Positions 1 to 7,626 of a stretch of 38,854 nucleotides of DNA are shown in pieces. Under the pieces are notes generated by a model. It did no database searches. It saw only the letters and a list, made by a program, of their open reading frames with translations, and was not told where the DNA came from. This stretch comes from WYEN01 sp049976205 (GTDB lineage: Archaea > Thermoproteota > Thermoprotei_A > Sulfolobales > AG1). The translations under genes and the position numbers were made by a program. Where the stretch lies: assembly GCA_049976205.1 (NCBI GenBank), contig JBMFIR010000011.1, positions 1 to 38,854 of the forward strand. The letters are read 5' to 3'. The number at the start of each line of letters is the position of its first letter. Position 1 is the stretch's first letter.

Positions 1-37
1 CCCAGGTGGTTCATCAATAAATCTGTAATTCTCGGAG

Positions 38-46
38 CTTATAAAG
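38..46 (+). promoter_or_regulatory. TATA box of the frameshifted gene at 66
   Basis: The sequence CTTATAAAG is centred about 24 nt before the ATG at 66. That spacing suits an archaeal TATA box driving a leaderless transcript. It supports the ATG at 66 as the start, because the frame is closed by a TAA at 42-44. Confidence 0.5.
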
Positions 47-65
47 CTTTAATAGAATCGCCACG

Positions 66-610
66 ATGATTATCAACTCATATAAACTTCCCTCTCTAAA
101 CATCAAGATATTTTCAGCCCCATTATACAGGAAATGGATTGAGTTATACGCTGTAGTCCCACGTATTAAGCTAAAAGATTCCGAGTATGTATACATAGAC
201 TCAGTCGGAGAAAAGAGATTTATTAAGTGTCTATCGAAGTATATTGGGTCTGGAGAAAGTATATTTATTGAATATATATACGATCATGAGACCATGAAGG
301 CTCTTGAGTTAAGTGTCCCACCACATCTGACGAGACTAGGATATTTACTGCTCAAAAATGGTTTCCTTGATTAAAAGATTGGTATTTCCCCGAAGGCTTT
401 AGAGAAGGAGCACCTAAGCTTCAAGGGGAGAAACCATTAAATAAAGATATTTTCATGAGACATCTTGTGGATATCTGTGAATCAACTAAAAAATACAGGA
501 CCACAATCAGCAAATACCGCCATGAATATGAATCACATTATACACAAATAATAGATAAAACTATCGTCAGAGCACATGAGATACTAAATGATTTATGTAG
601 AGATAATTAA
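66..610 (+). pseudogene. Conserved archaeal protein (DUF1122-like), frameshifted
   Basis: The first frame codes 102 residues and stops at TAA 372-374. The -1 frame then continues without a stop from TTA at 371 to TAA at 608-610, adding 79 codons. The joined product would be 181 residues. The continuation reads as protein (KDWYFPEG, KLQGEKP), and the first part contains PRIKLKDSEYVY and PPHLTRLGYLLL. Together these resemble, from memory, the archaeal DUF1122 family, whose function is unknown. One extra T near 371 would restore a single frame, so the cause could be a real 1-nt deletion, a sequencing error or recoding. I see no classical slippery heptamer at the junction. The gene ends 17 nt from the convergent permease gene. 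The protein-like character of both halves is seen directly; the family name is less certain. Confidence 0.62.
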
Positions 611-627
611 CAGAGGTACTTAGAGAA

Positions 628-1866
628 TTACTCGTATCTAAGTGCTACCGCCGGTGGAATCTTTGATGCTCGATACGCGGGCATAGCACCTCCCAAGACG
701 CCTACCGAGGTCGTTAGTAATGCTGTTATTAATAGATTCTGTGGTGTGATCTTCGGTGGAGCGTAAATGTTTATTGTGGTCTCACTTAAGAATCCTCTGA
801 AAGTTATTCCCTCACTTGATAGTATATATGCTCCTGCGACTCCAAGCGTCATACCTATCCCACCTCCAATAAGGCTCATTATAATAGATTCTAGTATTAT
901 TAGAAGAAGAATACTTCTGCTAGTATACCCAATAGCTTTCATAACACCTATTTCTCTTGTTCTCTCAACCACAGACGTTATCATTGTCGCAGCAACACCC
1001 GCGACCGCGACAGCGAAAGCTGATAATGAGGTTGTGAAATTTATGAAATCAACTATTCGAGCAACGCTAGCAACTGATTCCGCGATAGCTGAGAATGATA
1101 TTACGTCAGCGTTCCCAGAGAAGTACTCTCTTAGTGCTAAGGTTATGTTCTTTACATTCGCTGGGTCATCCGCTAATACTATTATACCAGACCATTCTTT
1201 GAATCCTAGTAGTCTCTTCCCTGCATCAAAATTTATGAATAATGTGCTGTCAGGACTAAAGAATAGTGCTCCACCATACTCTTTTAAGATTGCAGATATC
1301 ATAAGATTAATATTCTTTTTAACAACACCTTTCTCGTTTTGATAAATATTTACGTAGACAGTAGCTACATCATTTAGATCGTAGCATTTCTCACCTTTAT
1401 CATTATAAGCTATCTTGTACCCAACTAAACTCTTAGAGAGATCTGTGGATGATGGAAGTGATCCTTTCAAAATCTCAGCGTTTTTCACCACTTGAAATAT
1501 GTAATCGAGATCTATTGCGTACACATAAACTTTCTTTGATTCACCGCATATATACATTGTTCCTTGAGTGTAGTAGAAAGGTTCCGCTCTCACGACGTGA
1601 GGCAGATCTCTTATGTATGATAGATCATTATCGCTCAATTTATAATTATTGCTTGGGAAAATAATTATACCGTTCTGCCCCAGAGAAGTGATTTGAGTAA
1701 TTATGTAGTCTGTGTATCCAGCTATCGAAGATCCCATCATAACCATGATGAGTGGACCAATAGAAATTCCTATTATTGTTAATGTAGCCCGCAGCCTCTT
1801 CTCGGTTAATGCTCTCATCGCCAATCTCATAAGATCCCTTAAATAATCTACTCTCTCTCTAATCAT
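628..1866 (-). CDS. MacB/FtsX-type ABC transporter permease
   Basis: This 412-residue membrane protein has the MacB layout. One transmembrane helix lies near residues 27-50 (LRATLTIIGISIGPLIMVMM). A large external domain spans about 55-260, and three helices follow near 270-300, 320-350 and 380-402. The cytoplasmic loop VVERTREIGVMKAIG and the C-terminal MPAYRASKIPPAVALRYE are the usual FtsX/MacB permease signatures. Such permeases work with a LolD/MacB-type ATPase, and in archaea often beside COG1361 surface proteins like the one at 3239-7507. No cognate ATPase gene is in the window. A TATA-like CTTTTAAAAATT lies about 40 nt upstream (1901-1912, minus strand), and the start is ATG. The permease call is firm; the transported substrate is unknown. 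Confidence 0.85.
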   Translation of the reverse strand: MIRERVDYLRDLMRLAMRALTEKRLRATLTIIGISIGPLIMVMMGSSIAGYTDYIITQITSLGQNGIIIFPSNNYKLSDNDLSYIRDLPHVVRAEPFYYTQGTMYICGESKKVYVYAIDLDYIFQVVKNAEILKGSLPSSTDLSKSLVGYKIAYNDKGEKCYDLNDVATVYVNIYQNEKGVVKKNINLMISAILKEYGGALFFSPDSTLFINFDAGKRLLGFKEWSGIIVLADDPANVKNITLALREYFSGNADVISFSAIAESVASVARIVDFINFTTSLSAFAVAVAGVAATMITSVVERTREIGVMKAIGYTSRSILLLIILESIIMSLIGGGIGMTLGVAGAYILSSEGITFRGFLSETTINIYAPPKITPQNLLITALLTTSVGVLGGAMPAYRASKIPPAVALRYE

Positions 1867-2303
1867 TAGTTTACCACATAAAGAGACTCTCTAAGCCTAA
1901 AATTTTTAAAAGATCAAGGTACGTAGAAACTAATTAATTCATTAACTAAAACTAAATTAGATGCACAGAAGATGCTTCTGAGTGAGAGAAATAAGGTTCG
2001 TAAATCGATTCAATGAGATCAGTACTTTGAGACAGTAGACTTCTTTCAATTCTATTTTCAATTCTATAGAAGATCTCTTGGTGGGTTCCCCGGACCCGTT
2101 ACCCCTGCCCCTCTCGGGGCTCGGGGCTATTGATTTATCATTGCCTCGGGGGACGTAGGTTTAGCCTAGTGTATCCAGTATATCTATTGAGTATTGCTAG
2201 AGACTGGCCCCCGAGACTCACACTCATATCAATCATCATCAGAGATACTAGAGGACACATAGCCTATAAATTTTCATCCCCGCCTTAAAAGGGCGAGGCT
2301 TTC
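1867..2303. other. Gene-poor gap with a GC-rich structured island
   Basis: No intact gene is visible. From about 2090 to 2220 the sequence becomes strikingly GC-rich for this AT-rich chromosome, similar to the tRNA and RNase P RNA genes. CTCGGGGG at 2145-2152 pairs perfectly with CCCCCGAG at 2208-2215, and there are smaller pairings such as CCCCTCTCGGGG. A short open frame on the plus strand from about 2019 ends at TGA 2129-2131 with a Gly/Pro/Ala-rich tail and has no start codon. The island ends at the hairpin at 2278-2298, which abuts the broken ATPase gene. It may be a non-coding RNA or the remains of an IS200/IS605-type element. Neither is proven. Confidence 0.4.
2278..2298. repeat. Terminal-type hairpin next to the broken ATPase gene
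   Basis: CCCCGCCTT pairs with AAGGGCGAGG across a short A-rich loop, giving eight pairs (one G-U) and one C-A mismatch. Hairpins of this kind are common at the ends of IS200/IS605-type elements in archaea, as I recall the pattern. The ATPase coding sequence starts at the next few bases. The right arm shares AAGGG(C/T)GAGG with the hairpin at 27182-27204. Confidence 0.45.
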
Positions 2304-3242
2304 AGTTGTAAAACAAGATTATTCAAGGAGTTTATAAAGAGATTCGATGAATTCTTTGGGGAAGATGCTGTAGCTATCTATATTGATGCCATGAAGAGAG
2401 AATCTATTGATAAAGCTATTTTGACATCTAAAACAGCTCAATTGGGTAAGGAAACACTAATCTCATTAATTGAGAGATTCTCAGGCTTTAAAATTGGTGT
2501 AATATTAGCTAATAATATTGCAACGATCCTTGAGAAAGCAGTTATTAAAAAGAAGTATGAGAATAACCATGTTCTTGTGGTCATAGATGATGTATCAAGA
2601 GCTATTGGAGTAGATAAGATTGAGTGGTATATTAAATGGCTATATGAGTTGATGTGGAAAATATCAGAGGAATACAAACCAAAAGCAGTGAATTTTATAG
2701 CAACAACCTCTGAGAGTATTAGCAGAAGACTCGTTGCTAGACATAGACACGCTACTATATATCTGATATGGAATTTAGATAAATCAGGATTCAAGGAGCT
2801 CTTCTACGAATTAAATCCACCTGGTTATACGAATTTTAATGATGTATGGTCTCTATTCGGTGGAGACCTAAGTAAACTAATTGAATTAGCATGGTTATGG
2901 CGTTGGGACATAGATACTATGATTAGATATTACAGAGATATCTTAAGAGAATTAGTGATTGAATTAATGAGGAAGGATCTGGTGAAGGAATTAGAGTTGA
3001 TTCTGGAGGATATTGATAATCTCTCTAAGATCTCGTCTCACGAAATTGATCTTCTAGAACAAATCCTTGTATAGAGAAATCTTGTGATATATAAGAACTG
3101 GATGACAATAGATCACAGCTACGTGTCTCCTGACAAAGAGATAGGTGTCGGAGAATTCTATGCGTGGCAAACACCTCTTTTCAGAGACTTATTAGAGCAA
3201 AATCTTAAGGAACCAATAATCAATTTGCGGTATAGACCTTAG
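2304..3242 (+). pseudogene. Archaeal ATPase (ATPase_2-like AAA family), 5' truncated with in-frame stop
   Basis: An ATG at 2391 opens a 227-residue frame, but the same frame is open back to about 2301. There it reads C-K-T-R-L-F-K-E-F, which is the end of a Walker A motif (GxxGxGKT) with the preceding glycines missing. A Walker B-like VLVVIDDVSRA follows, then the helical lid and winged-helix region. The frame stops at TAG 3072-3074 but continues as protein (RNLVIYKNW, then GVGEFYAWQTPLFRDLLEQ) to a second TAG at 3240-3242. That tail is typical of archaeal ATPases of this family, so the TAG looks like a nonsense change, perhaps GAG to TAG. With the P-loop cut and the tail detached, the gene is very probably dead. 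It overlaps the end of the convergent surface-protein gene by 4 nt. Confidence 0.75.
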
Positions 3243-6200
3243 ACTTGTTTTGATGTTTTCTGTGTCTTTGAGACACTTCTATAGATCATGTATAAAGCTA
3301 CAAGCACAGCTGTGATAACAATTGCTGAAACAATGATCTTGTAGATGTCAAGCTCAGCAATAAGACCTTGTGGAGTGGTTAATGTAGCTGTTGTCTCGAT
3401 CCTATATATCTTGTATGATAAATTAATTGTCTCCTTTACATTGTAGATGTTGTAGTAGCTTATGTAGAGATTTAGTGTATTGTTTCTTAATTGAGTTATT
3501 GGTATCTCTATTCTAAAAGCTGTCTGTGTCCCAGGATCCATGTCTCCCACAAAAGATGATTTACATATATTCTCAGCACATGCCGAGACTTCTACTCTCT
3601 GTGCTGTTGCTGATCCTAAATTAATTAGTGTTCCAGAGACTCTGACTCCTTCACCTAACATATACACAGCTGATATATCTCTAGTGATTATTTTAATAAA
3701 TGGTTGAACTACTACCGCGTAGGTAGTATTGTATATTCTCTGTGTGCCCGAGGGATCTCTGTATACTACGGAGATCATGAGTGGAGATGTTCCATATAGA
3801 ATTGATGTTTGATATGTTGTGTAGGGATTATATGCTATTTTAATAGTTAATTCCTTGGTTTCGCCCGGATCTATTTTATCGAGGTATGTAACAGATGGTG
3901 AGGCAATTACTAATGGTGCTGTTGAGTATGGGTATATGAGTATGTATACGTTATATATTGGTGAACCACCTATGTTTGTGATAAGCATTTTAGTATCTAT
4001 ATATGATTGATTAATTATCAAGGGCTCAGGAAATGACACATTAATATACTTCGATGATCCCAGCACAGGAATTGTTATTAGTGTCTCAAAACTTCTTAAG
4101 ACACCAATATCATCAGTGTATATTAATAGTGCTCTTGCGCTGTAGATCCCGATAGATATGTTATACACATTAATAGGTGCCACAAAAATAATAAAGTCTC
4201 CTTTCTGGATATTTTGTGTAGTTGTTGTTTGAAGATATCTGTAGAGTTCTTGAAGCTGTTGAGTGCTTACTGCTAGTGGATTAATATATGATGTAATTAG
4301 TGTCGGCGGGATCCTGGCTACTGATGAGTTATCATAAGCATATCTCATACCACTAGGTAATTCTATGATTAGATATGCGCCTCTCATTTGATTAACATAG
4401 TTGTTTCTGAAGATAATAACGAGATGATTTCCGAAACTCCAAGGATCAACAGATCCCTCTATCCAATAGCTAGTGACGAATTCCACAGATCCTTGTAAAG
4501 TCTCTGTGGAATTAAGCCTCTCTATTTTCATCAAATAGATCTCTGTTTTATTAAGCTCTACAAATGCACCGTATTGAGAAACAATATATATCATATTAAT
4601 ATATATAGTGATATTCTCCTCTGATCCTCTTATGTCAAAGTATAAGGTTACAGTACATGTAGCTCCAGGGGCAATATTTGTTGTACAAGCATCACTACTT
4701 TTTACTGGAGAAAGATCCTTTGAGGAGACTTCTATCTGTAGACCAGTTATTGTGTATCTACCAATATTAATTATTTTAAGTGTCAGTGGAACATATCTGC
4801 TATTAATAAAAACAGGTTGGGGATTTGTGGTGCCCCAGTAAATAGATGCTACAGTAGGTTCCCCACTGTATTTTGCCGGATCCTCGATCTCAATAGGTAG
4901 TGTAAAGAATTGATCAAGTGATGTTAGTGAATTAGAAATTATCTTAAAAACTCTTGTTGTAAGGGAGATCGTGTAGATCCCTGGCTTCGCGTAGGCGTCA
5001 ACATCTATGTAGAGATCCATGTAGCACTGACCACCACCGGCAACACCAGATAAGCATGTTCCGCCGATGCCTTTTACATAAATTATAGATGGAGCAGTAG
5101 CATTTATAGCAATGGAAGATATTGCTTCAGGCTTAGTATTAATCATTCCTACTCTAATAACTACTCCTCTGGCAGTAGGTAATATAGGTGCAATATTATT
5201 TTGATAGTACGTATATATATACGATACATCTAAGACATTTTCCCTAGAAGTTTCCAGAACTATTCTCCTAGATGTAGATAAGTTATATCTCATATTACCT
5301 GATCCGGCGATAGCATCTATATGTAGAATTGACTCAAGACTCTTGTTTCTGATCTCTATATCTCCGAAAACTAATCTTACTATATCGCCGTAGTTTACTG
5401 TTCCCATATATGTTGATACTATTATTCTTTTATTCTGTGAAGTTTCTGCATTAAGGAGTTCTAACTCAGCTACTATACTTAGGATCGGCTGTTTTAAAAA
5501 TGATCTTAGAGTTATGTATATTGAGGCTCTACTAGTGTTCTCGTAAGCAACTGCTTGATTCCATCCATAGTCTACTAAAACTATTTTATCTGAGGGATCT
5601 TTAATCTCGGGATATATCATGTAAGATAAGTTAAACCAAAACTCTCTCCCTTGATCACCTGCGTAGCCTTGTAAAAATATCTCGAATGGGTACCTACCAG
5701 ATTTATTTATGTAAATATCAATGTCGTCAAAAACATAATTATTCACAGAACCTATATTGAGAGAACCTCCATTAATAGTGTATTCCTTGGATCTATGTAC
5801 AGATATGTTCTCAGGCGTTCTTAAGGTTATTTGAAGAGATCTTATGTTAATAACATCTTTATTTATAACCAAGATCTCTAATTGATTACCAATAGAGGAT
5901 GTATAAGCATCATCATAAACCCATCTATAACTAAGGATCTCTAGTAATGGGTTGGGAGGATTATTCACTATTATATTAATATAATAATTGCTTGAGGCAA
6001 TAAATGATAATGATCCGCTTGAGGCAATATACGTGATCAGTAATTCAGCACTATAAACACCAGGTCTAGTAGAAGTTTTAACAGACTCTGTAAATACCAG
6101 TTGTGTTTTTGCACCTGATCTTAAATTATTTGTTGTATAATAATTTTCTTCGGGATACAGTATTTGCGTCTTTAAACAAGCTGTTAAACTCTCTAGATCC

Positions 6201-7507
6201 ATATAGTCTCTATTAACTAATTCAATTATTAAATGATTATTAACTGATCCAGGATAAACAGGATTAATCTCCCAATAAATATTTTCTATCCTGAGATCAA
6301 TCGATAAATTAGGTATTATTAATGGGACCTTATATATATTTCTAGAATAGAACTCTGAGCCCTTTAAAGAACCATATATATCCAGTATTAAATCAGCGAA
6401 GTAAGGTGATTCATATAAGCAGTCTCTCGAAATTTTTATTTCATTAAAATCTATTTCAAATATCTCTCCCTGAGAAATAGCTCTATTAATTTCAACATAA
6501 ACTACCTTAGAATTATTCTCGGAGGACATGCACTGAGGCAATATTAATTGAGCTATTATACTATTTAATGTGGCAAGATCCTTATTTCTAAACACTACTC
6601 TATAAGATGCCCCTATAGAATCTACTGATATCTTCGGAGTCGCCCATTCACCTCTAATTAATTCAATATTTATCTTTGGAGATTCTGTGACACTTACTGT
6701 TGCGTAAATATATATATTTGCTGAGTAACTCACCCCATCTGTTGTTCTCATAGAAGCATTCACGAACAAAGTCACAGTATAATCTCCAGGACTTACTTGA
6801 GGAGATATACCTACCCCGGATACGGTAATAGTTGCTCTAGAATTCCTAGGAATAGAACCTATAGAGACTCTATTCATTTGATAAATAAAACCACTAGGAT
6901 AATAAATTACAGCGTCTCCTGAATCAAGATCAGACCCTCCTCTGTTTTCTAACACAATGTATATATTCGTATTATAAGTCCCTGGATATGCGATTGGTGA
7001 GAGATAAGAATCTACTACATAAATACTTGGTTGAGGATACGGTGAAATTGTAATAGCAAAGCTCATTAAATAATAACCTAATTGATTAGTAGATACTACT
7101 CTATATGATATATTTAAACCTAAAGCATATGTCGCAGGTTGAGCACTACTGCTAATATCAACTGTATATGAAAACGAGATCATGTCTCCTGTTCTCACCA
7201 CAGAGGCCATAGTATTGTTAAGGTCTCTAGCTGGAGAGCATTTTGCTCTAGGTGTTATTATTTGAGGGATATTATAGAGACATCCTGATACTGAGGAAAG
7301 ATCCTGATCCCCGGTATATAGTACATATATATTAACCATAACTCCTCTACTGCCAGGGTATATCTCGTTGTACCCAGCTGAGTTCACCACTGAGACATCT
7401 TTTAATTCAAATGTGATGTTTTGAGAAAAAGTAATTATGTTAGTAATATTAATGATTGATAAAATCAGTAGTAGATAAGAAAATTTTCTTGGAAAGAACC
7501 TTATCAT
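3239..7507 (-). CDS. Secreted multi-domain surface protein, C-terminally anchored (COG1361-like)
   Basis: This 1422-residue protein has an N-terminal hydrophobic signal segment at about 8-28 (YLLLILSIINITNIITF). A C-terminal transmembrane helix near 1388-1410 is followed by a short basic tail (SVSKTQKTSKQV). Between them lie roughly nine or ten related beta-sandwich units of about 110-150 residues. Each tends to open with an aromatic position, a Pro/Gly-Ser stretch and a hydrophobic strand ending in an N-R/K-like turn; YPGSVNNHLIIELVNRD and SIGNQLEILVINKD are two examples. This is the pattern of archaeal COG1361/CARDB-like extracellular repeats. Sparse cysteines recur in pairs. I infer a membrane-anchored protein of the cell envelope, possibly partnered with the MacB-like permease downstream. 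Its ligand and role are not visible. Confidence 0.75.
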   Translation of the reverse strand: MIRFFPRKFSYLLLILSIINITNIITFSQNITFELKDVSVVNSAGYNEIYPGSRGVMVNIYVLYTGDQDLSSVSGCLYNIPQIITPRAKCSPARDLNNTMASVVRTGDMISFSYTVDISSSAQPATYALGLNISYRVVSTNQLGYYLMSFAITISPYPQPSIYVVDSYLSPIAYPGTYNTNIYIVLENRGGSDLDSGDAVIYYPSGFIYQMNRVSIGSIPRNSRATITVSGVGISPQVSPGDYTVTLFVNASMRTTDGVSYSANIYIYATVSVTESPKINIELIRGEWATPKISVDSIGASYRVVFRNKDLATLNSIIAQLILPQCMSSENNSKVVYVEINRAISQGEIFEIDFNEIKISRDCLYESPYFADLILDIYGSLKGSEFYSRNIYKVPLIIPNLSIDLRIENIYWEINPVYPGSVNNHLIIELVNRDYMDLESLTACLKTQILYPEENYYTTNNLRSGAKTQLVFTESVKTSTRPGVYSAELLITYIASSGSLSFIASSNYYINIIVNNPPNPLLEILSYRWVYDDAYTSSIGNQLEILVINKDVINIRSLQITLRTPENISVHRSKEYTINGGSLNIGSVNNYVFDDIDIYINKSGRYPFEIFLQGYAGDQGREFWFNLSYMIYPEIKDPSDKIVLVDYGWNQAVAYENTSRASIYITLRSFLKQPILSIVAELELLNAETSQNKRIIVSTYMGTVNYGDIVRLVFGDIEIRNKSLESILHIDAIAGSGNMRYNLSTSRRIVLETSRENVLDVSYIYTYYQNNIAPILPTARGVVIRVGMINTKPEAISSIAINATAPSIIYVKGIGGTCLSGVAGGGQCYMDLYIDVDAYAKPGIYTISLTTRVFKIISNSLTSLDQFFTLPIEIEDPAKYSGEPTVASIYWGTTNPQPVFINSRYVPLTLKIINIGRYTITGLQIEVSSKDLSPVKSSDACTTNIAPGATCTVTLYFDIRGSEENITIYINMIYIVSQYGAFVELNKTEIYLMKIERLNSTETLQGSVEFVTSYWIEGSVDPWSFGNHLVIIFRNNYVNQMRGAYLIIELPSGMRYAYDNSSVARIPPTLITSYINPLAVSTQQLQELYRYLQTTTTQNIQKGDFIIFVAPINVYNISIGIYSARALLIYTDDIGVLRSFETLITIPVLGSSKYINVSFPEPLIINQSYIDTKMLITNIGGSPIYNVYILIYPYSTAPLVIASPSVTYLDKIDPGETKELTIKIAYNPYTTYQTSILYGTSPLMISVVYRDPSGTQRIYNTTYAVVVQPFIKIITRDISAVYMLGEGVRVSGTLINLGSATAQRVEVSACAENICKSSFVGDMDPGTQTAFRIEIPITQLRNNTLNLYISYYNIYNVKETINLSYKIYRIETTATLTTPQGLIAELDIYKIIVSAIVITAVLVALYMIYRSVSKTQKTSKQV

Positions 7508-7587
7508 GAAATATTTCCCCGATTAAGTTGGTGTTTTGTCACCGATAAATTTTAATTAGGATCTTTTTCTTGGTTATTAACCGACAA

Positions 7588-7597
7588 GTATATAAGG
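7588..7597 (+). promoter_or_regulatory. TATA box of the helicase gene
   Basis: GTATATAAGG is centred about 34 nt before the TTG at 7627, which predicts a transcript starting close to that codon. The nearby ATG at 7616 runs into TGA after four codons, so the TTG is the better start. Confidence 0.5.
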
Positions 7598-7626
7598 CTT
7601 TTTAAAAAGAAACATATGGATTATAA

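Noticed and set aside
2090..2220. SRP (7S) RNA as identity of the GC-rich island
   Set aside because: I could not find the conserved S-domain motifs, and the island is too short for the roughly 300-nt archaeal SRP RNA.
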